A stretch of 22,539 nucleotides of DNA. Source: SIG603 sp964370635 (GTDB taxonomy: Bacteria; Bacillota; Clostridia; Oscillospirales; Acutalibacteraceae). Where the stretch lies: positions 1 through 22,539 of the forward strand of contig CAYJJU010000027.1 of the NCBI GenBank assembly GCA_964370635.1. The letters are read 5' to 3'. The notes beneath the pieces were generated by a model that saw only the letters and a list, made by a program, of their open reading frames with translations, did no database searches and had not been told where the DNA came from. Every line of letters starts with the position of its first letter. Position 1 is the stretch's first letter. Shown one piece after another: positions 1-6,779 of the stretch. Both the position numbers and the translations under genes were made by a program.

Positions 1-1662
1 GAAATAGGAGATTATTTTGCCGCCGAAATGTTTTATAAGTGCACAAGCCTCCAAAGCATGGGCGCAAACTTCAATATGCCTCAAAGTGCTGCACTTGCCG
101 AAATAGGAAGTATTTTTGCAAGCTATATGTTTTTCAATTGTAAAAACCTCCAAAGCATGGGCGCAAACTTCAATATGCCTCAAAGTGATGCACTGACAAG
201 CATCGGATATAGTTTTGCCTCCAATATGTTTTCTGAGTGCGAAACACTGAGTGGCATGAATGATAACTTCAACCTGCCACAGAGTGATGCACTGACGAGC
301 ATAGGAGAGTTTTTTGCCTTCAGAATGTTTTATAACGCCGGAACGGATCTTGTTATAAATGAGGTTTTTCGGTTTACCCAAGGAGTACCAACAGAAAGCA
401 ACTTTGCATTTGCCAACACATTTAACGGCGCAGGCTTAGCGGCGGGCCAAAGCAGAAGCGCACAGTCTATTATTAACGGCAACGCCACGCCAACCGATCA
501 AATAAGCACTTTCACAGGGCAAGATGACGCATTTTCCGACTTGGCTATCGTCCCCATAAACTGGGGTGGCGATGGCGACAACACACCTGGCCATACGATT
601 ACTTTTATAAACGACATGGGCGTAACAGCTACCTACATGCCACCTCAGCAAGGTGTGGCAAATGACAATCCGACAGGCAAGCCGGCAAACCCCGAGGCGA
701 CAAACTATACATTCGTCGCTTGGTATACGGACAGTGCCCTTACAAACGCATATGATTTCACGCAAAATGTAAACGGAGACTTAGATTTATATGCTAAATT
801 TGAAGGAAATCCATACACACTTTCTTTTGATGCTGTCGGCGGTGTGGTGACACCGAACAACATGAGCGTTACGTACAATTCTCAGTTAGGCACCCTGCCC
901 ACTCTCACAAAAACCGGATATACCTTTGATGGCTGGACAATCAACGGCCAAGCCATAACAAGCACCACCGTGTGGAATTACACAGAAAACAAAACGGCGG
1001 TGGCAAACTGGACAATAAACCATTATACCGTGAACTTTGACACAAACGGAGGCAGTGCGGTGAATGCCCAAACGGTGGACTATAACACTGCAATTACAAA
1101 GCCGAGCAACCCGACAAAGACAGATAATAAGTTCGTTGCTTGGTATACGGATAGCGCACTTACAATAGAGTATAATTTTACGACACCTATTACTGCGAAT
1201 ATGACACTTTATGCAAAGTGGCAATCTACACCCACGATGATAAACGGCGCAAACCAAAGCATAACACGAGGGCAAAGCATAAGTTTCACCTCCAGTGACG
1301 ATTTTGACGGATATGTCGACACCGTTATTATATTGAGTGACGGAACAAAGCATACGGTGCACACCGCAGGAAACAACAACGAAAATGCAAGTGCTGTAAA
1401 CGGCAGTATTGTCATAACCCTAAGCGGCACCTACACCAGCACTTTGCCGATTGGCACACACAGCATAAGCATCAACAGTGCAAACGGCAGTGCCATGGCA
1501 AACTTCACTGTGGTGGCAACGCCGACACCGGGCACAGACACCCCCGAAACAGGCGAACAGGATAACACACCTCTGGTTAGTGCCACAGCACTAATTTCGG
1601 TTTTGGGAATGTTAGCGATGCTCCCGTATCGTAAAAAAAGGATAACGGCAAGAAAAAAATAA
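1..1662 (+). CDS. Repeat-rich cell-surface protein, 5' end cut off by the window
   Basis: The frame is open from base 1, so this is the C-terminal part (about 553 residues) of a longer protein. It starts with at least three copies of a 33-residue repeat (99-bp period, up to about position 345) with a MF..C..L start, a central NFN(M/L)PQS and an AL..IG..FA end. Such BspA-like repeat proteins are common in gut Firmicutes. Next come three InlB B-repeat / Listeria-Bacteroides-type modules at about 592-801, 814-1011 and 1024-1221, recognised by Y-T-(L/V)-x-F-D...NGG starts and F.AWY or F.GW cores. After a Ser/Thr-rich stretch the end has P-E-T-G-E, a hydrophobic segment and a basic tail (RKKR...RKK). 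This resembles a non-canonical sortase signal, though a simple membrane anchor is possible. Likely an adhesin or matrix-binding protein. The ligand is unknown. Terminator follows directly. Confidence 0.85.
   Translation, partial: EIGDYFAAEMFYKCTSLQSMGANFNMPQSAALAEIGSIFASYMFFNCKNLQSMGANFNMPQSDALTSIGYSFASNMFSECETLSGMNDNFNLPQSDALTSIGEFFAFRMFYNAGTDLVINEVFRFTQGVPTESNFAFANTFNGAGLAAGQSRSAQSIINGNATPTDQISTFTGQDDAFSDLAIVPINWGGDGDNTPGHTITFINDMGVTATYMPPQQGVANDNPTGKPANPEATNYTFVAWYTDSALTNAYDFTQNVNGDLDLYAKFEGNPYTLSFDAVGGVVTPNNMSVTYNSQLGTLPTLTKTGYTFDGWTINGQAITSTTVWNYTENKTAVANWTINHYTVNFDTNGGSAVNAQTVDYNTAITKPSNPTKTDNKFVAWYTDSALTIEYNFTTPITANMTLYAKWQSTPTMINGANQSITRGQSISFTSSDDFDGYVDTVIILSDGTKHTVHTAGNNNENASAVNGSIVITLSGTYTSTLPIGTHSISINSANGSAMANFTVVATPTPGTDTPETGEQDNTPLVSATALISVLGMLAMLPYRKKRITARKK
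48..345 (+). repeat. 99-bp tandem repeats coding a 33-residue unit
   Basis: A 41-base block at 48-88 recurs without change at 147-187, exactly 99 bases later, and a diverged third copy follows from about 246. In protein the units align from Cys to the next Cys or its equivalent. The exact identity of part of two neighbouring units against the diverged third suggests recent duplication or gene conversion. Confidence 0.85.
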
Positions 1663-1670
1663 AACACGTG

Positions 1671-1724
1671 AATCACCCTAGCAGATTAGAACATATTTGT
1701 CTAATTCGTTAGGGTGATTTTTTA
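1671..1724 (+). terminator. Rho-independent terminator of the surface protein gene
   Basis: A long stem pairs AATCACCCTA (1671-1680) with TAGGGTGATT (1710-1719), with a few mismatches before inner GATTAGA/TCTAAT pairing, and runs straight into a T tract. It begins 9 bases after the stop codon. Confidence 0.85.
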
Positions 1725-1752
1725 TTCAACATAAAGGGCAATGCTATTCGGC

Positions 1753-1781
1753 TTAACAAAATTAACATTTAGTGATACAAT
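1753..1781 (+). promoter_or_regulatory. Predicted promoter of an orphan short transcript
   Basis: TTAACA (1753-1758) and TACAAT (1776-1781) are separated by 17 bases, each one base off the sigma-A consensus. No convincing ORF lies downstream before the terminator at 1888-1925. Confidence 0.4.
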
Positions 1782-1787
1782 TTAGCC

Positions 1788-1925
1788 AACTTCTCCCTCA
1801 GGCCTCTGTTTTTAACATGCACACTTGGGGGCGTTTTGTTTTATGCCCGAACTTAAGCAAGTTCTATATTGACAACCGCACCAGCCGAAAGCCTCGACAC
1901 GCATTTCACGTTCGAGGCTTTTTTC
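1788..1925 (+). ncRNA. Candidate small structured RNA
   Basis: This gene-free stretch lies between a promoter-like pair (1753-1781) and a good terminator. It holds three stem-loops: GGGC/GCCC around 1830-1847, the perfect GAACTT-AAGC-AAGTTC at 1849-1864, and AAAGCCTCGA/TCGAGGCTTT at 1888-1921 followed by six Ts. The only ORF starts at 1817, is 38 codons long and has no Shine-Dalgarno site. An RNA of about 138 nt is inferred. I cannot place it in a known family. Confidence 0.3.
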
Positions 1926-1967
1926 TATCCTAAAACAGTTTGCACGCCCTAATATCTTCTTGACATT

Positions 1968-2027
1968 CATTCGGCTAAACCTGTCGTCGCTCAACTTCCT
2001 ATTTGTGTTATTTTCATAGATTTTCAA
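1968..2027 (-). pseudogene. Possible fragment of a large serine recombinase
   Basis: On the minus strand this codes KIYENNTNRKLSDDRFSRM. It resembles the K(L/I)YEDN..GK(L/I)SDERF..M segment near the C-terminal coiled coil of Tn4451/TndX-like serine recombinases. The resemblance stops after about 20 residues, and the rest of the local open frame (down to 1812) looks random. Not enough is left to define a gene. It is plausible because another mobile-element remnant lies about 1 kb away. Confidence 0.3.
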
Positions 2028-2064
2028 ATACCCACTCTTACTACCATGCTGGCAAAATCATGCT

Positions 2065-3009
2065 CTAAAGTATATTCAAATCCAGCTTTTCGGATAAATA
2101 CTCCATAGCTCTTATGCCACAAACGCTATTTCCAAATTCATTCAGCTGTGGTGAATATGTAGCAATTCCGTAAAGCTTTGGAACGGCGCCAAATATTCCA
2201 CCCCCCACTCCGCTTTTGGAGGGAATACCAACGCTGACCGCATATCGTCCCGACTCATCATAAAGACCACAGGTCAGCATGAGGGAGCGCAAAAGTCTTG
2301 CCGTCTGTTCAGATATTATTTGCTCATCACCGTGAAGCGCTTTGCCGTTGTTTGCCAGCACAGCGCCCATATAAGACAGCTGATTACAGTTTACAAGCAT
2401 GGCACAGCATTTGAAGTACACTTCCAGATGCGCCTCTACATCACCGACCATGATTTCATTTGACTTCATCATATAGGCAAGGGCTCGATTTCGGTCGCCG
2501 GTAGCAGTTTCAGAACGGTAAACCTCGTCACTATAATAAACATCTGGATTTCCGAGTAGCTTTCCGGCAAGTGTCAAAATCTTTTCAAGCCTACTGTGCG
2601 GATTTTTTCCTGTAATAGTGGAGGTGACCGCTATCGCCCCTGCATTTATCATGGGGTTAAGCGGTATTTTGGATCGATTTTCCAACCTGATAATCGAGTC
2701 AAACGGGTCACCGGTAGGCTCTACACCGACGACTTCGAAGACGCGGCTATACCCGACATCTTCTATTGCTGCACACAATAAAATCACCTTTGACACACTT
2801 TGCATGGTAAAAAGATGCTCACAGTCCCCAATTTGTGTGATTTTTCCGTCCAAATCGGTAATGCTTATTCCAAGATGCTTAGGGTTTGCGCTTGAAAGTT
2901 GCGGAATATAGCTGGCTACTCGCCCGCTTCCTCTGGCTTTTACAGCATAATTATATGCCTCCGCTAAAATTCCACTAATATTCACGTCCTGCACCTGTAT
3001 ATGTGACAT
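2065..3009 (-). CDS. glsA: Glutaminase A
   Basis: Hydrolyses L-glutamine to glutamate and ammonia in the cytoplasm. The 314-residue product has the normal length and the serine-dependent beta-lactamase/glutaminase fold signatures: SxxK at S71-V-S-K74, NPMINAGAI (Asn122) and the C-terminal KSGVGGGI loop. The usual EPSG..FNS motif reads EPTG..FDS here, two mild changes near the active site. The frame stays open upstream to 3105, but I chose the ATG at 3009 because it has an AGGAGG site 5 bases upstream and gives the family's normal N-terminus. The added 32 residues would be AT-rich leader DNA. It is monocistronic with its own promoter at 3050-3078. In gut bacteria glutaminases of this family often serve glutamate-dependent acid resistance. 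No decarboxylase or antiporter gene is nearby to support that here. Confidence 0.95.
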   Translation of the reverse strand: MSHIQVQDVNISGILAEAYNYAVKARGSGRVASYIPQLSSANPKHLGISITDLDGKITQIGDCEHLFTMQSVSKVILLCAAIEDVGYSRVFEVVGVEPTGDPFDSIIRLENRSKIPLNPMINAGAIAVTSTITGKNPHSRLEKILTLAGKLLGNPDVYYSDEVYRSETATGDRNRALAYMMKSNEIMVGDVEAHLEVYFKCCAMLVNCNQLSYMGAVLANNGKALHGDEQIISEQTARLLRSLMLTCGLYDESGRYAVSVGIPSKSGVGGGIFGAVPKLYGIATYSPQLNEFGNSVCGIRAMEYLSEKLDLNIL

Positions 3010-3049
3010 AAAAACCTCCTGTATTTTAAGAAAACTATATCTACATCGA

Positions 3050-3078
3050 ATTATAACCAAAAAAATATAAATAATCAA
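3050..3078 (-). promoter_or_regulatory. glsA promoter
   Basis: Read on the minus strand, TTGATT (3078-3073) and TATAAT (3055-3050) are 17 bases apart. The -10 lies 40 bases upstream of the glsA start chosen here, which supports the shorter start. Confidence 0.65.
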
Positions 3079-3091
3079 GCATATTACATAT

Positions 3092-3213
3092 TTATAGCTC
3101 TTCAAAACCTACTGGAGTTTTGTAGTTTAGGTACGAATGGGGTCTATTGCAATTGTGAAAGGAAATATAGTCATGGTTTAAATTCATTTTTAACGAGTCT
3201 TTCTTTAGTTTTT
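3092..3213 (-). pseudogene. C-terminal remnant of an IS3-family transposase (OrfB)
   Basis: The minus strand codes about 40 residues ending in a proper TAA at 3092-3094. The key part is YISFHNCNRPHSYLNYK followed by TPVGFEEL. This is the hallmark end of the IS3-family integrase (rve) domain, Y-I-x-F/Y-Y-N-x-x-R-P-H-x-x-L-x-Y-x-T-P. The catalytic DDE residues and the rest of the element are missing. The frame closes upstream at a TAG just above 3213, where it runs into the coding end of the anti-sigma-like gene. No clear terminal inverted repeats are left. It records an old insertion followed by deletion between glsA and the sigma operon. Confidence 0.7.
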
Positions 3214-3816
3214 GCTTGACTTGCTAACGTCAGATATAATCGACAACATTGTGTCATAGTCAATTTGCGATGTTGTCGACAATGAGATATATAAAGTCTC
3301 ACCATTTACAACTTTAATCGAACTTGTTGCAAATGCTCCCTCATTGCCCTCTAACATTGCAACATCTATTGAAATGGAATAGTTTTCATTTTCAATCACT
3401 GTACTCGTTGTAACATCATCAAAATCACCTGCCATTCCATGCAGTTCTACACCACTTTTTATTTTAGAAGCATTAAGGGTAAATTTATTACCATCAAGAC
3501 TAAAATTGATTTGAGCAACTATACCATCTAATATGCTATATGTCGGGTCAATTGCATTGGGTGGAATGTCCATCACAATGCCCATACCTTCAAAGTCGGC
3601 GGCACTTTCGACAATTACTGCAGGATTTGGATCAAAGTCGGTGGTGTTGCTGCTATTATAAATCAAAACGCTTGATATTACGATAGCAAGGCAAGCCGCT
3701 ATGCTCGCCCATTTCACCCAAGCTTTACTTTTGCGTTTCTTTTGATATATGATAGCCTCGCCTATGTATTTATCGTCAATCTCGCCCAAAGCTTTGGAAA
3801 ATTTTTTAGAGTTCAT
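3205..3816 (-). CDS. Membrane-anchored anti-sigma-like protein
   Basis: A 203-residue protein with a short cytoplasmic N-terminus (1-32), one membrane helix (about 33-53, flanked by KKRKSK) and an outside domain of about 150 residues with no family I can name. The N-terminal pattern FxxAxGxIDDKYIxEA followed by a basic stretch and one helix is common in Clostridia for proteins paired with ECF sigma factors. They are thought to hold the sigma factor at the membrane. The start overlaps the stop of the upstream sigma gene as ATGA (3813-3816), so the two are translationally coupled. The anti-sigma role is inferred from topology and coupling. There is no zinc-finger (HxxxCxxC) anti-sigma domain. 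Confidence 0.75.
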   Translation of the reverse strand: MNSKKFSKALGEIDDKYIGEAIIYQKKRKSKAWVKWASIAACLAIVISSVLIYNSSNTTDFDPNPAVIVESAADFEGMGIVMDIPPNAIDPTYSILDGIVAQINFSLDGNKFTLNASKIKSGVELHGMAGDFDDVTTSTVIENENYSISIDVAMLEGNEGAFATSSIKVVNGETLYISLSTTSQIDYDTMLSIISDVSKSSKN

Positions 3817-4373
3817 GTAAAAACCTCTCTTTCGATTAAGTATTGCTTCATCTTCCCCCTTATGCGTGAAAGTCTTACGGATATATTTTTCTCACTTAAG
3901 CCTACACGCCCTGCTATGTCTTTGTAAGTATCCAAAAACCAATATCGCCTTAAAAATATGACACGATTTTCTACCCCTAGCGTGTCTAAAAAATTTTCAA
4001 TGATACGGGCAAGTTCCTTTGTTTCAATTTCGACTTGAACCGTATTAGGCGATGATAAACACGCTTCAAGTTCCGAAATTGCCACATCATAAGCACTATT
4101 TCGCTTTTTTGCAGTATTTGAACTGTAGCGTTTAAGAGAAACGTTCCGCACAATTTTACAAACAAAGGTGAGAAGTGGGTTGGGCTTTGTCGGCGGGATG
4201 GCATTCCACACTCCTAAATATGCGTCATTCACACATTCCTGTGCATCTAGCCGATTATTCAATATGCCAAACGACAGCTTATTGCATACCTTTCCATACT
4301 TTGCATCAAGTTCCTCAAGTCCGTCTTCTGAGCGCGCGAAAAACAACTGGATAATTTGTTCGTCGGTAATCAC
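3813..4373 (-). CDS. ECF-type RNA polymerase sigma factor
   Basis: A 186-residue sigma-70 family factor with region 2 (about 9-85, including DAQECVNDAYLGVWNAIPP, a clostridial version of region 2.2-2.4) and region 4 (about 125-180, with the helix-turn-helix DTYKDIAGRVGLSEKNISVR). Regions 1 and 3 are absent, as usual for ECF factors. The start is GTG at 4373, backed by AAAGGAGG 8 bases upstream. It is the first gene of a two-gene operon with the anti-sigma-like gene. The inducing signal and regulon are unknown. The operon has a vegetative-type extended -10 promoter, and I saw no obvious separate autoregulatory ECF promoter. Confidence 0.9.
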   Translation of the reverse strand: MITDEQIIQLFFARSEDGLEELDAKYGKVCNKLSFGILNNRLDAQECVNDAYLGVWNAIPPTKPNPLLTFVCKIVRNVSLKRYSSNTAKKRNSAYDVAISELEACLSSPNTVQVEIETKELARIIENFLDTLGVENRVIFLRRYWFLDTYKDIAGRVGLSEKNISVRLSRIRGKMKQYLIEREVFT

Positions 4374-4448
4374 TATTAACTGCCTCCTTTCTGGGCCTTA
4401 CTTATATACTACGCTTTTAATCGCAAATGCTACATTTCTTATTAAATT

Positions 4449-4477
4449 ATTATACCACATTTTTCTGCCTGTTTCGA
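4449..4477 (-). promoter_or_regulatory. Extended -10 promoter of the sigma/anti-sigma operon
   Basis: On the minus strand TGGTATAAT (4457-4449) is a full extended -10. Seventeen bases upstream lies a weak -35, TCGAAA (4477-4472). The same AATGTGGTATAATAATTT block occurs in the typA promoter at 16860-16877. Confidence 0.6.
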
Positions 4478-4551
4478 GCATTCCTTATTGAGCCTTTCCC
4501 CTCCCTTGGCATGGAAGCATCGTGGTACGCCACAAAACTTGCCGCCAAATA

Positions 4552-4580
4552 TTGACAAAAGCGATGTAATAATGTAGAGT
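4552..4580 (+). promoter_or_regulatory. Possible promoter for the 4590-4680 leader
   Basis: TTGACA (4552-4557) is a perfect -35, but at 17 bases the -10 is only TAGAGT (4575-4580). The stretch from 4380 to 4759 has no gene. It holds the sigma operon promoter, this promoter-like pair, a hairpin around 4600-4627 (CTTCACG pairing CGTGGAG) and the terminator at 4645-4679. Confidence 0.3.
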
Positions 4581-4644
4581 GTTATTTAATATATCTAACT
4601 TCACGCTTTAGGCCTTTCGTGGAGCACGGGCGCAAAAAAGTTTT

Positions 4645-4679
4645 TTTGGCATTTAATCAAATTATTTGCCAAATTTTTT
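4645..4679 (+). terminator. Terminator-like hairpin in the leader of the broken gene
   Basis: TTTGGCA (4645-4651) pairs with TGCCAAA (4667-4673) and is followed by six Ts. It sits 80 bases upstream of the ATG at 4760. It could end a short RNA begun near 4587 or act as an attenuator for the now broken gene. Confidence 0.45.
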
Positions 4680-4759
4680 AGCACACAGGTTAGCTTTCAC
4701 TAACTTACGCCGATATAAATACACTTACGATTTAAATCTAATTATTTAAGGAGAATTTT

Positions 4760-4955
4760 ATGGAACTAAATTTAATTTACTCGGTAATGGGTGTGCTTGG
4801 CGGCATAATCTGTGCTATTGGCGATATGCGGAATTTTTCTTCACAGTTTCATATGCATAGCACCGATTATCTACAAAGCCGCGATGAGTGGCAAAGACAA
4901 AGATTTAGCAGAGCATGATGTATTTTTACATAAACGACCCGAAAGAATTTGCGGA
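4760..4955 (+). pseudogene. Decayed integral membrane protein gene
   Basis: A good AAGGAG site precedes ATG 4760. The first 23 codons (MELNLIYSVMGVLGGIICAI then GDM) look like the first membrane helix of a real protein, but the frame then turns non-membrane-like and stops at 4916-4918. From about 4827 another frame reads GIFLHSFICIAPIIYKAAMS plus a polar stretch to a stop near 4955, like a later helix of the same protein. This pattern suggests an internal deletion with frame change. The N-terminal GIxCxIGD and inner H-x-x-x-C-x-x-P-I-I-Y features recall small multi-helix DUF6796-like proteins. That is a guess from memory. Confidence 0.5.
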
Positions 4956-5103
4956 TAAGTCGGGCATGACACTCATCACAGCAAGTGGTTTTTATTGCGG
5001 CATTTCTAAAGAGCTTCGTAAAAAATTGAAATTATACACAAGGATTGCGACAAAAATCGCAGACCGCAAAATGCACGCAATGATACTAAGATATAAAATG
5101 TGA
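4915..5103 (+). pseudogene. Unrecognised 62-codon fragment
   Basis: Open frame coding a charged product containing NDPKEFADKSGMTLITASGF and KELRKKLKLYTRIATKIADR. The composition looks like true coding sequence, but there is no ribosome site before the first ATG and it overlaps the end of the preceding fragment in another frame. It may be a further piece of the same decayed membrane protein or of a neighbouring gene. I cannot name a family. Confidence 0.35.
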
Positions 5104-5150
5104 GCTTCCAAAATTTTAAGAAATGATAATTGATAAAGAGAGTATAAAAC

Positions 5151-5465
5151 ATGATAAAAGTACAAAACCTTGACAAGGCAAAGCTTGCCGAAGTTGGAAA
5201 ATCAATTACCGAAGCATTTATGGGCGAGCCCGGAGTTTTGATAAAGGGCTTCACCCTTAGTGACTGCATAGCATATTTTTCCATTCTTACGGAAATTTGT
5301 TATAACAGCGGCTGCCTTTACAGTATTTCCGACAAACACGAGGGCTTTGTTGCATATTGGACGAAAAACAACAAGCCATCAGCTAGGGTGTTTGTGACGC
5401 GGGAAGCAAAAAATGAGCCAAGCTGGCTCATTTTTTTTGCGGTTGCGGGTTTTAGGGCAGTCTGA
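5151..5465 (+). pseudogene. Truncated GNAT-type acetyltransferase
   Basis: Residues 1 to about 77 (MIKVQNLDKAKLAEVGKSIT to the NNKPS at about 5388) resemble the N-terminal part of clostridial GNAT acetyltransferases, with a conserved F.GEPG..IKGF segment. The acetyl-CoA motif (Q/RxxGxG/A) and the C-terminal half of the fold are absent. The frame instead runs through a perfect terminator hairpin (5411-5438), whose stem makes the odd KNEPSWLIFF. The simplest reading is a deletion joining the first half of the gene to its own or a neighbour's terminator. A weak AAGAGAG site precedes the ATG. Confidence 0.55.
5411..5438. terminator. Strong bidirectional terminator
   Basis: AAATGAGCCA (5411-5420) pairs with TGGCTCATTT (5424-5433) around a 3-base loop, with Ts after it on the plus strand and a T run on the minus strand too. 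It can end both the truncated GNAT transcript and the convergent MFS transcript. Confidence 0.8.
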
Positions 5466-5498
5466 AGGGTATCACCAAGTTTTGTGGTGATACCCTTT
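5465..5498. terminator. Second convergent hairpin
   Basis: AAGGGTATCACCA (5465-5477) pairs perfectly with TGGTGATACCCTT over 13 base pairs, with a loop of about 7 bases. It lies 6 bases past the MFS stop codon. T runs are poor on both sides, so it may stabilise 3' ends rather than terminate alone. Confidence 0.55.
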
Positions 5499-5503
5499 AT
5501 TCA

Positions 5504-6673
5504 TTATCTATGCTTTACTATAGCATTTAATCTTTCTGAAGACACTAGCATTATCCCTGCAAGAATGAGCAAGTACGGTGCATATAGCCAAAGGCTTATA
5601 CCGCCTGCCAAAAATCCGAAAAGCGGAGGGATTATCGTGCCGCCCATGTATGCGCCTGCCATTTGAAGGCCTATTATAGACTGTGAATTTTCTTTGCCGA
5701 AATTTGACGGGGTTGAGTGGATTATTGCCGGATAAATTGGCGCACTGCCAAGGCCTATTATGACAAGCCCCATAAGTGCGGGCAGGGTTGTGTAAAGTGG
5801 AATAAATATTAAAACCACCCCTGAAATCACCGTAAGCGAGCCATATCTTATCAAGTTTTTATCGCCTATTTTATTTGCGACAAATCCACATAAAAATCTG
5901 CCGACAGTTATTCCTATGTAAGAAAGAGATGTGAAAAGTGCGGCGGTTTCGACGCTTACTCCTCTTGCGTTTACAAGATAAGTTGCCGCCCACATTCCAA
6001 CGGTGCTCTCAATTCCGATATATGCAAAAAACGACAGTAGCACAGCCTTTACCCCTGGTATTTTTAAAGAGTTTTTAAGCCCTGTATTTTTATTTTGTGT
6101 AAGCTCTTCATGCATATCGGCGTGCTTTTGTTTTTTCCATAAAGGAAAGCTTAAGAAAATCATTGCGGTGAGTGCTATTTGAATTATAGACACGCTGAAA
6201 TATCCGTTTTGCCAGCCTAGATTTTGTGATAGGCTAAAGCCCATGATGTAGGGACTTATCGTGGCGCCAACACCCCAACAGCAGTGTAGCCAGCTCATGT
6301 GTTTTGTGGAATAATTTATCGCAACATAATTATTTAATGCCGCATCAATTGCGCCGGCGCCAAGGCCGTAAGGCACGGCAAATATGCAAATCATTATAAA
6401 GTTTTGCGACACCGAAAAAGCAAAGAGCGAAAGTGCAGTCACAAGGACGCTGCTTGCCGTGATTATCTGCACAGAAAACTTTTTTGAAAGCCTGTCCGAC
6501 ATTAGGCTAGACACAACCGTTCCTGCGGAAATTATCATGCTGACTATTCCGGCGTAGGAAAGAGGAACTGCAAAATCGGTTTGCATGACGGGCCACGCCG
6601 AGCCTAAAAGCGAATCCGGCAGGCCTAGGCTGATAAAAGACAGGTAAATTATAGCGAGTAATAGCGAATACAT
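5504..6673 (-). CDS. Major facilitator superfamily transporter
   Basis: A 389-residue, 12-helix MFS protein. The pattern GAGAIDAALNNYVAINYS followed by KHMSWLHCCWGVGATISPYI marks a broad FucP/YfkF-like group whose substrates are mostly unassigned. The frame is open to 6889, but I chose ATG 6673 because it has an AGGAG site 7 bases upstream and begins directly with the first helix. The longer form would run across the divergent promoters and the start of the next gene. It is transcribed divergently from the choloylglycine hydrolase gene, so it could import conjugated bile acids or export products. That link rests on position only. Confidence 0.85.
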   Translation of the reverse strand: MYSLLLAIIYLSFISLGLPDSLLGSAWPVMQTDFAVPLSYAGIVSMIISAGTVVSSLMSDRLSKKFSVQIITASSVLVTALSLFAFSVSQNFIMICIFAVPYGLGAGAIDAALNNYVAINYSTKHMSWLHCCWGVGATISPYIMGFSLSQNLGWQNGYFSVSIIQIALTAMIFLSFPLWKKQKHADMHEELTQNKNTGLKNSLKIPGVKAVLLSFFAYIGIESTVGMWAATYLVNARGVSVETAALFTSLSYIGITVGRFLCGFVANKIGDKNLIRYGSLTVISGVVLIFIPLYTTLPALMGLVIIGLGSAPIYPAIIHSTPSNFGKENSQSIIGLQMAGAYMGGTIIPPLFGFLAGGISLWLYAPYLLILAGIMLVSSERLNAIVKHR

Positions 6674-6689
6674 AAAATTTCTCCTAAAA

Positions 6690-6751
6690 ACAGTTTGACA
6701 CTGTGTTTTTTTGTGATAAAATAAATATAACACGGAAAAACTAAAAGTCAA
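6690..6751. promoter_or_regulatory. Overlapping divergent promoters with a small palindrome
   Basis: For the hydrolase (plus): TTGACA 6695-6700, 16-base spacer, TAAAAT 6717-6722. For the MFS gene (minus): TTGACT 6751-6746, 16-base spacer, TATATT 6729-6724. The two promoters face into each other, so they probably interfere. The inverted repeat ACAGT-N5-ACTGT (6690-6704) covers the plus-strand -35 and lies in the early transcribed region of the MFS gene. It could be an operator for a regulator encoded elsewhere. Confidence 0.6.
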
Positions 6752-6779
6752 GATTATTAAAATTAAAAGAGGTGTTTTT

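Noticed and set aside
886..1362. Long cysteine-rich minus-strand frame inside the surface protein gene
   Set aside because: It is the shadow of repetitive coding DNA, with no ribosome site and no known domain.
1817..1933. 38-codon plus-strand ORF with W-G-R-F-V-L-C-P, reminiscent of the cysteine-rich KTR proteins of conjugative elements
   Set aside because: The match stops after eight residues, there is no second cysteine knuckle or K-T-R, and no ribosome site precedes the ATG.
1812..2027. Whole 71-codon minus-strand frame as a real gene
   Set aside because: It begins with TTG without a ribosome site and crosses a terminator stem. Only its first 20 codons resemble a known family.
3010..3105. 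N-terminal hydrophobic extension of glutaminase
   Set aside because: The extra 32 codons overlap the TATAAT/TTGATT promoter, and AGGAGG clearly marks the ATG at 3009.
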